64,000 nucleotides of DNA, from NCBI RefSeq assembly GCF_012843675.1, contig NZ_JABAFO010000001.1, forward strand, positions 186,001 through 250,000, given 5' to 3'. Every line of letters starts with the position of its first letter. Position 1 is the stretch's first letter. The stretch comes from Lactobacillus sp. MRS-253-APC-2B (GTDB taxonomy: Bacteria > Bacillota > Bacilli > Lactobacillales > Lactobacillaceae). Below the pieces are notes generated by a model. It was not told the DNA's origin, made no database searches, and was given only the letters and a program-made list of their open reading frames with translations. Position numbers and translations under genes: made by a program. This document shows, in pieces, positions 9,243-19,262 of the stretch.

Positions 9243-9278
9243 AAACCACGACTGCATGACACATGACAGCCGTGGTTT
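9243..9278. terminator. Bidirectional terminator between clpP and whiA
   Basis: AAACCACG pairs with CGTGGTTT; the interior can pair further (CTG/CAG). A T-run follows on the plus strand and an A-run precedes it, so it can serve both convergent genes. Confidence 0.85.
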
Positions 9279-9280
9279 TT

Positions 9281-10219
9281 TTAGTTGGTTTTAGCCTGCC
9301 GTAATTCATCGGCATAGGCATTTAATTTACGCAATCGGTGGTTAACCCCTGATTTCGAGATTGGACCACCTGGCACCAAAACGCCGAGCTCTTTTAGACT
9401 GACTTCTTGATGAGCCAGACGGGTTTCGGCAATAGCGCGCAGCTTTTCTGGCAGACTGTCCAAACCAACCATTGAATCAATCAGACGGATATTTTCGATT
9501 TGGCGATTGGATGCATTGGCAACCTTATCCATATTGGCATTCTCGCAGTTGACCAGTCGATTGACGGAATTGCGCATGTCACGTACGATTCGAATATTTT
9601 CAAATTTGAGCATGCCATTGGTAGCACCGATTAATTGAAGAAACTCGGCAATCTTTTCGGCTTCTTTCAGATAGACGATGTAGCCGCTGCGGCGAGCCGT
9701 GGTTCGGGCATTCAGATGATAGCGATTGATCATCTGGGCAATCATTTCATTATGTTCTTCATATAAAGAATAAATTTCCAGATGATAGCGCGATGTCTCA
9801 GGATTATTGACTGAACCACCCGCCAAAAACGCCCCACGCAGATACGAACGAATCATCAAATCATCCTTAAGCAATGCCATTGGAACCTTTTCTTTGATCT
9901 GAAAACCTTCCAAAATTCCCAGATCACTGAGAATCTCTTGGGCGTGATAGCGCAGGCGTACCACGTATTGATTGTTCTTTTTAAGCTTCATCTTACGCCG
10001 GACGACGATCTCACTTTCAACTTGATAAAACTGCTTTAAAAGCGAGTAGATTCTGCGAGCAATCGCCGGGCTTTCCGTTTGAACGTTTAAAACCAGATTG
10101 CGATTGGCAATTCCTAAAGCGCCATTCATCCGAATCAGCGCCATCAGTTCGGCCTTGGCATTATCCAAGTGCACCTGCAGCCCCGTCAGCTCTTTTTTTA
10201 CCTCGCTGGCATATGACAT
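9281..10219 (-). CDS. whiA: WhiA-family DNA-binding protein
   Basis: A 312-residue protein with a degenerate LAGLIDADG-like N-terminal domain (roughly 10-190, including [12 protein letters not shown]) and a C-terminal helix-turn-helix (LAETR...[12 protein letters not shown]...[12 protein letters not shown], about 260-300). In Firmicutes WhiA influences cell division and chromosome segregation; the mechanism is still unsettled. The ATG at 10219 follows a GGGGGA SD. It is the third gene of rapZ-yvcK-whiA, with 18 nt between yvcK and whiA, a gene order conserved in low-GC Gram-positives. Confidence 0.95.
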   Translation of the reverse strand: MSYASEVKKELTGLQVHLDNAKAELMALIRMNGALGIANRNLVLNVQTESPAIARRIYSLLKQFYQVESEIVVRRKMKLKKNNQYVVRLRYHAQEILSDLGILEGFQIKEKVPMALLKDDLMIRSYLRGAFLAGGSVNNPETSRYHLEIYSLYEEHNEMIAQMINRYHLNARTTARRSGYIVYLKEAEKIAEFLQLIGATNGMLKFENIRIVRDMRNSVNRLVNCENANMDKVANASNRQIENIRLIDSMVGLDSLPEKLRAIAETRLAHQEVSLKELGVLVPGGPISKSGVNHRLRKLNAYADELRQAKTN

Positions 10220-10237
10220 GCGCGATTCCCCCTCTTG

Positions 10238-11227
10238 TTAATAATGGACGCCATGTAGACGATTCAGCAGTTCAGCCACCACCTTGTCGCGATCATGAAA
10301 CGCCCCATTGTCTCTTAAACGCAAGAAATTACTGGAGATTACCCGACAGCCCATATCACGCAAGCCTTGAAAGTCATGCTTGACAGGCTGAGAGATCTCG
10401 TTCCATTCTTGAAAATCAATATAGTCTTTTGGCACCGGCTGAATATTTACCAAAACGGTATCAATGAAATTTTGCTTTAAGTGCGAGTTGAGCACGCGCA
10501 CATGATCAGCATCTGAGAAATTGTCGGTTTCACCCTTTTGTGTCATGATGTTGCAGATATAGACAACTTCAGCTTTGGTTTCACAGACGGCCCGACCAAC
10601 GTTTTCGATCATCAGGTTGGGCAAGATGCTGGTAAACAGACTCCCTGGTCCCAATACGATTTGATCGGCATCCATAATGGCATCAATAACCTGCTTGACG
10701 GCTTTTGCCTGGTGATGATTCTCATTATTGGACGGCGTGATCCAGACCCGCTGAATTCGCTTATGTGCTGCCGTAATCTCGGATTCACCACTCAATGTCG
10801 AACCGTCAGTAAACTCGGCATTTAAGGTCAGCGGCTCATCGGTAACTGGATAGATGTGTCCTTTAATCTTCATCAATGACGACAGTTCCTGCACGGCAGC
10901 GAAAATATCGCCGCCTTTCATCTCAGCCAAAGCTGAAATAATCAGATTACCAATCGCATGGCCAGCCAGAAACTGGTCAGTACTGTTGAAACGATATTGA
11001 AAAATTGACAGCTCTAGTTCCGATAATTCCGATAAGGCAACCAGTGCATTGCGAATATCACCAGGCGGCACCACATTGACATAGTTGCGTAAGATTCCTG
11101 ATGAGCCGCCGTCATCGGCTACCGTCACGATTGCTGTAACGTCAACGTCTTTGTCCCTAAGACCATGTAGAATCTCAGGAAGTCCCGTCCCCCCACCGAT
11201 CATGACGATTTTAGGTTTGTGGATCAT
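10238..11227 (-). CDS. yvcK: YvcK-family gluconeogenesis factor / UDP-sugar-binding protein
   Basis: A 329-residue protein of the CofD/YvcK fold. It begins with the nucleotide-binding [15 protein letters not shown] (12-26), then [11 protein letters not shown] (36-46) and GDIRNAL, and carries [10 protein letters not shown]-like motif [14 protein letters not shown] at about 193-206. In B. subtilis YvcK is needed for growth on gluconeogenic carbon and binds UDP-GlcNAc. Start ATG at 11227 with an AAGGAGG SD. It sits 12 nt after rapZ and 18 nt before whiA, clearly one operon. Confidence 0.93.
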   Translation of the reverse strand: MIHKPKIVMIGGGTGLPEILHGLRDKDVDVTAIVTVADDGGSSGILRNYVNVVPPGDIRNALVALSELSELELSIFQYRFNSTDQFLAGHAIGNLIISALAEMKGGDIFAAVQELSSLMKIKGHIYPVTDEPLTLNAEFTDGSTLSGESEITAAHKRIQRVWITPSNNENHHQAKAVKQVIDAIMDADQIVLGPGSLFTSILPNLMIENVGRAVCETKAEVVYICNIMTQKGETDNFSDADHVRVLNSHLKQNFIDTVLVNIQPVPKDYIDFQEWNEISQPVKHDFQGLRDMGCRVISSNFLRLRDNGAFHDRDKVVAELLNRLHGVHY

Positions 11228-11239
11228 TTGAATACCTCC

Positions 11240-12109
11240 TTATTTTGCCTTATCGACGTCACGATGATGCAAATTGACCGTATAGCCATCCTGACGCAGA
11301 TCATGATTTAACCGGTTGGCAATCGTTACTGAACGATGCTGACCGCCAGTACAGCCAATGGCAATCGTCAGGCTGCTTTTGCCTTCTTGAATATAGCCAG
11401 GTAAGGTTACCTTTAACAGGGCCTTGAGGTGTGAATAAAAATCTTGGGCCAACTGACTCTTCATCACATAGTCTTGGACTGGCTGATCGTTGCCGGTTAA
11501 ATGCTTGAGCTCAGGCAGATAGAATGGGTTGGGCAAAAAACGAGCATCAATAACGATATCAGCATCTAATGGCAATCCATATTTAAAGCCAAATGACATA
11601 ACCTCAACAAAAAAGCTGCTGGTCTGACCATTGCCAAAGTAGTCATCAATCCGCAGCCGCAGATTGCGCGGCGTCAGGTTAGTGGTGTCAATAACAACGT
11701 CGGCTTGACTCTTCAGATCACTCAAAAGCGTCCGTTCCTTTTGAATTCCTTCTAAAACGCCACCTTGCCGTGACAGTGGGTGCGAGCGCCGCGTTTCCTT
11801 ATAGCGTGATACCAGCTCAACATCACTGGCATCCAAAAACAAAACTTCAACTTTTAGATCAGTCCGATTCTTCAAGCGCTGAATGCAAGGCAGAATCTGG
11901 TCATAGAACGCTTGTGATCGCGAGTCCATTACCATCGCCATCTGGTCGAATTCAGCAGCGTTTTGGATCACGTCGGCAAATTTTTCCGCCAGATTAGGCA
12001 GCATGTTATCAATTACAAAATAGCCTAGATCCTCAAAGCTTTGAACGGCAACCGTCTTACCGGCGCCACTCATCCCAGTAATGATCACGACTTGTAGTGG
12101 TTTTGCCAC
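11240..12109 (-). CDS. rapZ: RapZ / YvcJ nucleotide-binding protein
   Basis: A 289-residue P-loop protein with Walker A GMSGAGKT (12-19) and the C-terminal GCTGGQHRSV segment (about 252-261) typical of RapZ. In E. coli RapZ senses GlcN6P and guides RNase E to GlmZ. In Bacillus the homologue YvcJ hydrolyses nucleotides and affects competence. The same RNA role cannot be assumed here. The start is GTG at 12109, preceded by GAGGTG at good spacing. First gene of rapZ-yvcK-whiA; a promoter lies 34 nt upstream. Confidence 0.93.
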   Translation of the reverse strand: MAKPLQVVIITGMSGAGKTVAVQSFEDLGYFVIDNMLPNLAEKFADVIQNAAEFDQMAMVMDSRSQAFYDQILPCIQRLKNRTDLKVEVLFLDASDVELVSRYKETRRSHPLSRQGGVLEGIQKERTLLSDLKSQADVVIDTTNLTPRNLRLRIDDYFGNGQTSSFFVEVMSFGFKYGLPLDADIVIDARFLPNPFYLPELKHLTGNDQPVQDYVMKSQLAQDFYSHLKALLKVTLPGYIQEGKSSLTIAIGCTGGQHRSVTIANRLNHDLRQDGYTVNLHHRDVDKAK

Positions 12110-12142
12110 GGAGCTATCACCTCAATTCAAAATACGCTTCTC

Positions 12143-12171
12143 ATTGTATCACACCCGGGCGTGTCTTTTAA
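12143..12171 (-). promoter_or_regulatory. Promoter of rapZ-yvcK-whiA
   Basis: Minus strand TTAAAA, 17-nt spacer, TACAAT. The spacer holds a near-palindrome (ACACGCCCGGGTGT) that could be an operator. Confidence 0.6.
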
Positions 12172-12191
12172 TTTTAATGACTTTTCATTAA

Positions 12192-12391
12192 AAAAGCATG
12201 AGAGTGAGAAAAAACTCCGAAAATCAGCTTGCGACCGATTTTCGGAGTTTGTCTTCGAACCTCCTCAATTATGGCTAGGTCGGTCAAATGCTGATTTATC
12301 AGCGTTTGAACTGCCAGCCAGCTACTGCGCTGAGGCATTACTATCCATAAAATAGTTAAGAGGTTGAGTTAATTCCCAGCCTCATGCTTTT
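12192..12391. repeat. Dispersed ~180-200 bp structured repeat, copy 1
   Basis: Positions 12201-12380 match 39435-39613 with about nine differences in 180 bp. Ends are imperfect inverted repeats: AAAAGCATGAG at 12192-12202 pairs with CTCATGCTTTT at 12381-12391, and the next 15 bp also mostly pair. Inside are a 12-bp hairpin (12214-12248) and a 10-bp hairpin (12285-12308). It contains no convincing gene. It fills the space between rapZ and aroD. It could be a MITE-like element or a structured RNA. Confidence 0.85.
12214..12248 (-). terminator. Terminator-like hairpin inside repeat copy 1
   Basis: Minus strand ACTCCGAAAATC pairs with GATTTTCGGAGT and is followed by TTTTTTCTC. It lies about 150 nt beyond the aroD stop and probably ends that operon. 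Confidence 0.7.
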
Positions 12392-12404
12392 AAGATCAAT
12401 TATC

Positions 12405-13157
12405 TTAAATTTTTAAATTATCCAGTGCCCTTCTTAATTCGGCAATGCTTAGCTGACCGGGGGCTGAGGCCTTTTCAACGGCACCAAACGTCAATGCTGA
12501 GCCAAAGACCTCACCGGCTATGCGCGTTACCTTCCCTAGATCGCCCATGGCCATGGTGATCAATGGCAAATCCAGTTGTGCATGTGCTTGAGCAGTCGCT
12601 TGCAAAAGTGTCAAAACATCATTTGAGTTTTGCGGCATAACGGCAATCTTAGCCACATCGGCACCAAGATCAGCCATCACGTGCAAGCGATAATAGATCT
12701 CTTCAGCAGCTGGCGTTCGGGCAAAATCGTGGCTGCTCATAATTACCTTAATACCATGAGTGTTTGCCAGTGCTACGATTCGCTCAATCTGAGATCTTTG
12801 ATGAAACAGCTCAAGATCAATGGCATCCGTCAGCTCATTTTCAATTACAAAATGTACGATCTGAAAATACTTTGCTTCATCAAGCTTTCGACTGCCACCT
12901 TCTTCAATCGTGCGAAACGTGGTTAAAAGCGGCAGCTCAGCCAGTATTTTTCTCAATTTAAGGGCTGCTGAGCGTAGTTTTTCAAAATCCAGGACATCAT
13001 CAAAAAAATCAATTCGCCATTCAACAACGTCTGGCTGCGCATTTACGATGGCTTGTGCCTGCTTTTCAATGGACATTTGATCATCAGCAACGATTGGAAC
13101 GGCAATTTTAGGTCTGCCATTGCCCAAGACGATATTTCTAAGCTTAACCTCTTTCAT
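12405..13157 (-). CDS. aroD: 3-dehydroquinate dehydratase, type I
   Basis: A 250-residue class I dehydratase that interconverts 3-dehydroquinate and 3-dehydroshikimate through a Schiff base. The catalytic His143 (SSHDF) and Lys170 (AKIAVMP) are present, and EWRIDFF (46-52) holds the substrate-binding Glu/Arg. The start codon touches the stop of aroE (TAGATG), so the pair is translationally coupled. No other shikimate-pathway gene is nearby, so the pair could serve use of environmental quinate/shikimate rather than aromatic amino acid synthesis. Confidence 0.93.
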   Translation of the reverse strand: MKEVKLRNIVLGNGRPKIAVPIVADDQMSIEKQAQAIVNAQPDVVEWRIDFFDDVLDFEKLRSAALKLRKILAELPLLTTFRTIEEGGSRKLDEAKYFQIVHFVIENELTDAIDLELFHQRSQIERIVALANTHGIKVIMSSHDFARTPAAEEIYYRLHVMADLGADVAKIAVMPQNSNDVLTLLQATAQAHAQLDLPLITMAMGDLGKVTRIAGEVFGSALTFGAVEKASAPGQLSIAELRRALDNLKI

Positions 13158-14063
13158 CTAATCTTCCTCTTTGAAAAGCAGATTGCGAATGTATTCAACC
13201 GGCATGTTCTGACCAGTCCAAAGCTTAAAAGCTGCGGCTCCTTGCTCCAGCATCATGCCCAGTCCGTTGAAGACGTGATTGACGCCTGCTTGCTGGGCCA
13301 CCTTCATCAACTTGGTCTCACGTGGAGAGTAGACCGTATCGTAGACAATCATGTCCTCATGGAACCAGCTTGGATCCTCAACCAAAGTCATATCTTCCAG
13401 TGGCTTCATACCGACACCGGTTGCATCAACATAGATATCACAATCGGTCAGCTCTTTTTTAAAGTCATCCTGGTCCTCTAAACGATGCAGCGTAGCATGG
13501 GCACCGGTCTTTTCATTGATGATCTTGACGTTGCGCTCGGCATTTGGCCATTTGTCATCGGCAATGTTAAACAGCGAAAGCTCACTAACGCCATCAATTG
13601 CTGCTTGCATGGCAATCGGTGTCCCAGCACCGCCTGCTCCGGTCAGCACCATCTTTTTGCCACTAATATCCAGCCCCTCGTCTCGCAACGATTGCATAAA
13701 GCCGATTCCGTCGGTTGTGTAGCCCGTCAAGACGCCATGATCGTTAACAATGGTATTGACGGCCTGACAAAGTTCAGCCGATTCATCCAGCTTGTCTAGG
13801 TATGGAATTACTTTTTGCTTGTTGGGCATTGAGATATTGGAGCCGCGCATATCCAACGTTCTGATGGCATCAATAGCTTTGGGCAGCTTTTGATTATCAA
13901 TCTCAAAACAAAGGTAGGCGTAGTTTAGACCCAATTTAGCAAAAGCATTGTTATGCATCGTTGGCGACATTGAGTGACGAATCGGATCCGCCATCAAGCC
14001 AATTAAAATCGTGTGTCCATTAAGCGAAATGTTTTTCCCGGTATGAATATTGTTCAGATCCAT
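13158..14063 (-). CDS. aroE: Shikimate / quinate dehydrogenase family protein
   Basis: A 301-residue NAD(P)-dependent dehydrogenase. Motifs: SMSPTMHN (31-38, substrate), NISMPNKQ (76-83, with catalytic Lys82), GYTTDG (114-119, with Asp118), and the Rossmann loop GAGGAG (142-147). The family reduces 3-dehydroshikimate or acts on quinate. Cofactor choice (NAD or NADP) is not clear from the loop after the Rossmann strand (NIADDK, no obvious Arg pair), which leans to NAD and a YdiB-like role. ATG at 14063 with a CGGAGG SD. First gene of the aroE-aroD unit. Confidence 0.88.
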   Translation of the reverse strand: MDLNNIHTGKNISLNGHTILIGLMADPIRHSMSPTMHNNAFAKLGLNYAYLCFEIDNQKLPKAIDAIRTLDMRGSNISMPNKQKVIPYLDKLDESAELCQAVNTIVNDHGVLTGYTTDGIGFMQSLRDEGLDISGKKMVLTGAGGAGTPIAMQAAIDGVSELSLFNIADDKWPNAERNVKIINEKTGAHATLHRLEDQDDFKKELTDCDIYVDATGVGMKPLEDMTLVEDPSWFHEDMIVYDTVYSPRETKLMKVAQQAGVNHVFNGLGMMLEQGAAAFKLWTGQNMPVEYIRNLLFKEED

Positions 14064-14084
14064 CAGCCAGACCTCCGTTTTTAT

Positions 14085-14149
14085 TTTTAATTAAAATATA
14101 ATATTCTAATCTTAATATAACGATTATAGAATTTCAATCTTTAATTAAA
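14085..14149. promoter_or_regulatory. AT-rich control region of aroE-aroD with paired TTTTAATTAAAA palindromes
   Basis: TTTTAATTAAAA at 14085-14096 and TTTAATTAAA at 14140-14149 flank ATATTCTAATCTT (about 14101-14113). The same arrangement occurs upstream of the gene at 50701-51663. TATAAT-like -10 boxes are present on the minus strand, but the exact start is uncertain. Confidence 0.45.
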
Positions 14150-14150
14150 A

Positions 14151-14178
14151 AGTCCAGCGGATCAAAACCCGCTGGACT
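14151..14178 (-). terminator. Terminator after uvrA
   Basis: Perfect AGTCCAGCGG / CCGCTGGACT stem with an 8-nt loop, followed on the minus strand by TTTTTAATT, 25 nt beyond the uvrA stop. Confidence 0.88.
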
Positions 14179-14202
14179 AGTAGCATTCAAATCAAAATCA
14201 TT

Positions 14203-17055
14203 TTATCTTTCATGCTGAGCAGCCCATTTGCGGTCACGCTCCAGCATCGGCTTGAGGTATTGTCCCGTATAGCTTTCTGACACTTCAGCAATTGTTTCTG
14301 GCGTTCCGGTGGCCACGACATAGCCGCCAGCCTCGCCGCCTTCTGGCCCCAGATCAATCAGCCAGTCCGCTGATTTAACCACATCCAGGTCATGTTCGAT
14401 TACCAAGACGGTATTGCCGGTATCAACCAGACGCTGCAAAACACCCAAGAGCCGCTTGATATCAGCCATGTGCAGACCGGTTGTCGGCTCATCGAGAATA
14501 TAAAAGCTCTTGCCATGCGACTGCCGGTGCAATTCACTGGCCAGTTTCATCCGCTGGGCCTCACCACCCGAAAGCGTCGTTGCCGGCTGACCCAACTGCA
14601 CGTAGCCCAGCCCAACGTCTTCAATAGTCTGCAGCTTGCGCCGGATCTTCGGAATGGCACTGAAGAATTCCAGTGCTTCAGAAACCGTCATCTTAAGGAC
14701 TTCAGCAATGTTTTTGCCTTTATATTCAACTTCCAGCGTTTCGGAATTATAACGCGTGCCATGACAGACCTCACATGGTACATAGACATCAGGCAAAAAG
14801 TTCATCTCGATTTTTAAGATCCCATCGCCGCGGCAGGCCTCACAGCGACCGCCCTTGACGTTAAAACTGAAGCGTCCTTTGGTATAGCCGCGTAATTTAG
14901 CCTCATTGGTCTGTGCGAACAGATCACGAATATCGTCAAAGACCCCGGTATAGGTTGCCGGATTGCTGCGCGGCGTCCGACCGATTGGCGATTGATCAAT
15001 ATCAATGACTTTTTCGATATTTTCCAGACCACTGATCGAAGCATAGCGTCCTGGCTTGGCTGATGCACCATTAAGCTTTTGAGCCAGGATGCGCTTGAGG
15101 ATCAGATTGACCAGCGTTGACTTGCCAGATCCGGAAACGCCGGTTACGCAAATAAACTCACCCAACGGGAATTTAACGTCGATATTTTTCAGATTATTGG
15201 CCTGGGCGCCTTTTAGTTCGATAAAGTTTCCGTTGCCGCTACGCCGTTTTTCAGGTACAGGAATCAGCTGTTTGCCGGAAAGATATTGACCAGTCAGCGA
15301 CTTGCGTGAACGCATGATCTGTTTTGGCGTTCCAGCGGCCATGACTTGACCACCGTTTTCGCCGGCGCCGGGGCCAATGTCGATAATGTAGTCAGCTGCC
15401 CGCATGGTATCCTCATCGTGTTCAACGACGATCAGCGTATTACCCAGATCACGCATCTTCTTGAGTGAAGCGATCAGTCGATCATTGTCGCGCTGATGCA
15501 GGCCAATTGATGGTTCATCCAAGACATACATGACGCCGGAAAGGTTTGAGCCAATCTGAGTAGCCAACCGAATTCGCTGCGCCTCACCACCCGAAAGCGT
15601 CCGTGCGGCTCGACTCAGCGTCAGGTATTCAACGCCAACGTTAGCCATAAACGTCAGGCGATCCAAAATTTCTTTTAGAATCGGCTTGGCAATCTTGGCC
15701 TTGGCTGGTGACAACTCGACATCTTTAAAGAATGGGATGGCTTGGCTGATTGGCAGTTCAGAGACCTCGCCAATGTTTTTACCCATGATCTTAACGGCCA
15801 AAGCCTTTTCGTTCAAACGATAGCCATGACAGGCCGGACATGGCAGCTCAGTCATATACTTGCGCATCTGCTCACGGGTAAAGTCAGAGTTGGTTTCATG
15901 GTAACGCCGCTTGACATTGTTGATGACGCCTTCAAACGGTACGTCAACATCACGCACCCCGCCAAAGTCGTTTTCATAATGAAAATGAAACGTCGTCTCA
16001 CCATTGCCATAAAGAACCTGCTTTTGCTGCTTGGCTGGCAGCTTTTCAAATGGTACGTCCATATCAATGCCAACCGAGTCACAGAACTGTTCCAGCATTT
16101 TTGGATAGTACTGAGACGAGATTGGATTCCATGGCAGCATGGCACCTTCACGCAGTGTTTTTTGTCGATCTGGCACGACTAATTCTTCGTCAACCTCTAA
16201 TTTACTGCCCAGGCCTTCACACTCAGGGCAGGCCCCCAGCGGTGCGTTGAATGAAAACAGTCGTGGTTCTAATTCGCCAACCGTAAAGCCGCAGACTGGA
16301 CAGGCATACTGCTCAGAAAACATCAATGGCGTTCCGCCAATCACGTCCGCCGTTGCATAACCATCGCTTAAACGCAGCGCAGCCTCAAACGAGTCGAATA
16401 GGCGCGAGCGGATACCATCTTTGATGATGATTCGATCAACCACCACGTCAACGGTATGCTTTTTATTTTTATCCAGCTCTGGAACCTCTTCAAGATCATA
16501 GGTCTCGCCATCGACTTGGACACGGACGAAACCGGCCTTCTTGATTTTTTCAAAGACCGCTTTTTGTGTTCCCTTCTTATCACGAACGACCGGAGCCAAG
16601 ACCTGCAGCCGCGTGCGTTTTGGCAATTCCAATACACGGTCAACCATCTGCTCGACGGACTGACTGGCAATCACGCTGCCATCATTAGGACAGATTGGCG
16701 TCCCAACTCTTGCCCACAGCAGCCGCAAAAAGTCATTGATCTCAGTAACCGTGCCGACCGTAGAACGCGGATTGTGCGAAGTTGTTTTTTGATCGATCGA
16801 AATTGCCGGTGACAGGCCATCGATCGAGTCAACATCGGGTTTGTCCATCTGCCCCAAGAACTGCCGCGCATAGGCAGAAAGGCTCTCAACATAGCGACGC
16901 TGTCCTTCAGCATACAGTGTATCAAAGGCCAGTGAGCTCTTGCCTGATCCGGAAAGCCCCGTGATCACGACCAGCTTGTTTTTAGGAATCGTTACGTCTA
17001 TATTTTTTAAGTTGTGGGCACGTGCACCATGCACCACGATTTTATCGTTGGCCAT
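14203..17055 (-). CDS. uvrA: UvrABC excinuclease subunit A
   Basis: A 950-residue damage-recognition ATPase of nucleotide excision repair. It has two ABC ATPase modules, each with a Walker A (GLSGSGKSS near residue 32-40 and GVSGSGKST near 640), LSGGEAQR signatures, and DEPS/DEPT Walker B motifs. Zinc-finger cysteines are present (CPVCG...CPEC and CEACRGDG...CEVCHG). The frame opens with a TTG at 17061, but the GGGGGA SD is 7 nt before the ATG at 17055, so that is the start. It follows uvrB after 18 nt as one operon under a LexA-type box. Confidence 0.98.
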   Translation of the reverse strand: MANDKIVVHGARAHNLKNIDVTIPKNKLVVITGLSGSGKSSLAFDTLYAEGQRRYVESLSAYARQFLGQMDKPDVDSIDGLSPAISIDQKTTSHNPRSTVGTVTEINDFLRLLWARVGTPICPNDGSVIASQSVEQMVDRVLELPKRTRLQVLAPVVRDKKGTQKAVFEKIKKAGFVRVQVDGETYDLEEVPELDKNKKHTVDVVVDRIIIKDGIRSRLFDSFEAALRLSDGYATADVIGGTPLMFSEQYACPVCGFTVGELEPRLFSFNAPLGACPECEGLGSKLEVDEELVVPDRQKTLREGAMLPWNPISSQYYPKMLEQFCDSVGIDMDVPFEKLPAKQQKQVLYGNGETTFHFHYENDFGGVRDVDVPFEGVINNVKRRYHETNSDFTREQMRKYMTELPCPACHGYRLNEKALAVKIMGKNIGEVSELPISQAIPFFKDVELSPAKAKIAKPILKEILDRLTFMANVGVEYLTLSRAARTLSGGEAQRIRLATQIGSNLSGVMYVLDEPSIGLHQRDNDRLIASLKKMRDLGNTLIVVEHDEDTMRAADYIIDIGPGAGENGGQVMAAGTPKQIMRSRKSLTGQYLSGKQLIPVPEKRRSGNGNFIELKGAQANNLKNIDVKFPLGEFICVTGVSGSGKSTLVNLILKRILAQKLNGASAKPGRYASISGLENIEKVIDIDQSPIGRTPRSNPATYTGVFDDIRDLFAQTNEAKLRGYTKGRFSFNVKGGRCEACRGDGILKIEMNFLPDVYVPCEVCHGTRYNSETLEVEYKGKNIAEVLKMTVSEALEFFSAIPKIRRKLQTIEDVGLGYVQLGQPATTLSGGEAQRMKLASELHRQSHGKSFYILDEPTTGLHMADIKRLLGVLQRLVDTGNTVLVIEHDLDVVKSADWLIDLGPEGGEAGGYVVATGTPETIAEVSESYTGQYLKPMLERDRKWAAQHER

Positions 17056-17073
17056 TGCCAAATCCCCCTAGTC

Positions 17074-19113
17074 TCAGTGCTTAGCCTGTTTGGTTTTCTG
17101 ATGCTTGATTGCGGCATTGAGTTCCATGATCGTATCGCGCAGCGTGGCCGCCTGTTCAAAATCAAGTCGCTTGGCAGCTGAGCGCATCTGCTCGGTCAGC
17201 TCAGCCAAAAGATTTGCCTGCTCGTCTTTAGCCAGGGCCTTAAAGTCCTTGACCGTAAATTCAGTATCATGCTCAACCTTACCAGTATCTTCGGCTGGCT
17301 TAACGGCACTAATCGCTTCTTGAATCGGCTTGATGATGGTTTTGGGCACGATATGATGGGCCTGATTGTAAGCTTCTTGAATCTCACGCCGCCGCTTGGT
17401 CTCATCGATGGCAGCCTGCATTGAATCGGTAATCGTATCGGCGTACATGATAACCTGACCGTTAGCATTACGGGCAGCCCGCCCAATGGTTTGAATCAAG
17501 GAGCGTTCATTGCGCAGAAAGCCTTCCTTATCCGCATCTAAAATTGCGACCAGCGAAACTTCCGGAATATCCAGACCTTCCCGCAACAGGTTGATTCCGA
17601 CTAAAACATCAAACTTGCCTAACCGGAGCTCACGAATAATCTGAGTTCGCTCCAATGTCTTAATGTCACTGTGCAGATATTTGACTTTTAAGCCCAGATC
17701 CTTTAGATAGTCGGTCAGATCCTCTGACATTTTTTTAGTCAGAGTCGTAATCAAGACGCGTTCGTTCTTTTCAATCCGCTGGTTGATCTCACCCACCAAA
17801 TCATCAATCTGCCCCATAACTGGCCGGACCTCAACCTTAGGATCCAAAAGTCCGGTTGGCCGGATAATCTGTTGAACGACATGATCAGTCTGGGCCAGTT
17901 CATAAGGGCCTGGTGTGGCTGACATGTAGATAACCTGATTGATTCGTTCTTCAAACTCGCTTAGTTTCAGTGGCCGGTTGTCTAAAGCACTTGGCAGCCG
18001 GAATCCATAATCGATCAGCTGCTGCTTACGAGCGCGGTCACCATTATACATCCCACGTACTTGTGGCATGGTCTGATGTGATTCGTCAACGACCAGCAGA
18101 AAATCCTTAGGGAAAAAGTCCAACAGCGTAAATGGCGGCTCGCCGGGCTTTCTGCCATCCATGAAGCGCGAATAGTTTTCAATACCGTTGGTGTAGCCCA
18201 TCTCGCGCATCATTTCAATATCATAGGTCGTCCGTTGCTGAATCCGTTCCGCTTCCAACGGCTTGCCTTCTTTAGTAAATTTTGCAACCTGCTCTTTCAT
18301 CTCAGCTTCAATCTGTGGTAAGGCAGTATCCATAATATCGTCACTGGTTAAAAAGTGCGTAGCCGGGAAAATCGAAACCTGTTCACGATCACCGATAATC
18401 TCGCCAGTCAAAGCATCAACTTCACGAATTCGATCGATCTCATCGCCAAAAAACTCAACGCGCAGTGCTCGCTCGCCACGCGAAGCTGGAAAGATCTCGA
18501 CAACGTCGCCATGAACGCGAAAACGGCCACGCTGAAAATCAATATCGTTGCGATCAAACTGAATCTCGACCAGGTCTCTAAGCAGCTGGTTACGCTCGAT
18601 TTCTTGACCAACGTGCAGCGACAAGACATGATCACGATATTCGCGCGGATCACCCAAACCAAAAATACTGGAAACCGAAGCGACAACGATTACGTCATTG
18701 CGTTCCAAAAGCGCGCTGGTGGCTGCATGCCGCAATTTATCGATCTCATCATTAATTGAGGCATCCTTTTCAATATAGGTGTCACTGGATGGTACATAGG
18801 CTTCCGGCTGATAGTAGTCATAATAGGAAACAAAATACTCAACTGCATTGTTGGGAAAGAACTTTTTCATCTCACCATACAGCTGACCGGCCAGAGTCTT
18901 GTTGTGCGACAAAATCAGTGTTGGCTTGTTGTTTTGGGCAATGACGTTTGAGATCGTAAACGTCTTGCCAGTCCCGGTTGCCCCCAGCAGAATCTGGGCA
19001 TGCTCGCCTTCTTTAAGACCTTGCGTCAACTGAGCAATGGCCTCGGGCTGATCACCGGTTGGCCGGTAGTCAGAAACCAGTTCAAATGGTCGATCAGGCT
19101 GACGATAAATCAA
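17074..19113 (-). CDS. uvrB: UvrABC excinuclease subunit B
   Basis: A 679-residue helicase-like damage verifier. Walker A GATGTGKT (44-51), the DNA-inserting beta-hairpin [12 protein letters not shown] (about 96-107), helicase motifs VDESHQ and QTIGRAARN, and the C-terminal UVR coiled coil that binds UvrC ([15 protein letters not shown], about 643-657) are all visible. The start is TTG at 19113 with GGAGG 7 nt upstream. Directly upstream lie a promoter and a LexA box, so SOS induction is likely. uvrB precedes uvrA. Confidence 0.98.
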   Translation of the reverse strand: MIYRQPDRPFELVSDYRPTGDQPEAIAQLTQGLKEGEHAQILLGATGTGKTFTISNVIAQNNKPTLILSHNKTLAGQLYGEMKKFFPNNAVEYFVSYYDYYQPEAYVPSSDTYIEKDASINDEIDKLRHAATSALLERNDVIVVASVSSIFGLGDPREYRDHVLSLHVGQEIERNQLLRDLVEIQFDRNDIDFQRGRFRVHGDVVEIFPASRGERALRVEFFGDEIDRIREVDALTGEIIGDREQVSIFPATHFLTSDDIMDTALPQIEAEMKEQVAKFTKEGKPLEAERIQQRTTYDIEMMREMGYTNGIENYSRFMDGRKPGEPPFTLLDFFPKDFLLVVDESHQTMPQVRGMYNGDRARKQQLIDYGFRLPSALDNRPLKLSEFEERINQVIYMSATPGPYELAQTDHVVQQIIRPTGLLDPKVEVRPVMGQIDDLVGEINQRIEKNERVLITTLTKKMSEDLTDYLKDLGLKVKYLHSDIKTLERTQIIRELRLGKFDVLVGINLLREGLDIPEVSLVAILDADKEGFLRNERSLIQTIGRAARNANGQVIMYADTITDSMQAAIDETKRRREIQEAYNQAHHIVPKTIIKPIQEAISAVKPAEDTGKVEHDTEFTVKDFKALAKDEQANLLAELTEQMRSAAKRLDFEQAATLRDTIMELNAAIKHQKTKQAKH

Positions 19114-19188
19114 AAGAATTCCTCCTTGTTGACGACAGCAGGATTCGCTGATTCTGCCGTCGCATAAAATCGGTACAAGTTTAGCACA

Positions 19189-19202
19189 CGAACGTTTATT
19201 CG
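19189..19202. promoter_or_regulatory. LexA (SOS) box upstream of uvrBA
   Basis: CGAACGTTTATTCG fits the Gram-positive LexA consensus CGAAC-N4-GTTCG with one mismatch. On the minus strand it lies between a TTAGAC -35-like and a TAAACT -10-like element. Confidence 0.75.
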
Positions 19203-19235
19203 TCTAACGATTTGCTCCTGCCTTAAAAATAAAAA

Positions 19236-19253
19236 GCCGCCTGATTTGGCAGC
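19236..19253 (-). terminator. Terminator after the HAD-like gene
   Basis: Minus strand GCTGCC/GGCGGC with a 6-nt loop and TTTTTATTTTT behind, 10 nt past the stop. Confidence 0.75.
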
Positions 19254-19262
19254 TTAAGCTCT

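Noticed and set aside
12161-12355. A 64-codon frame inside repeat copy 1
   Set aside because: No SD, the frame is not kept in copy 2, and it runs across hairpins.
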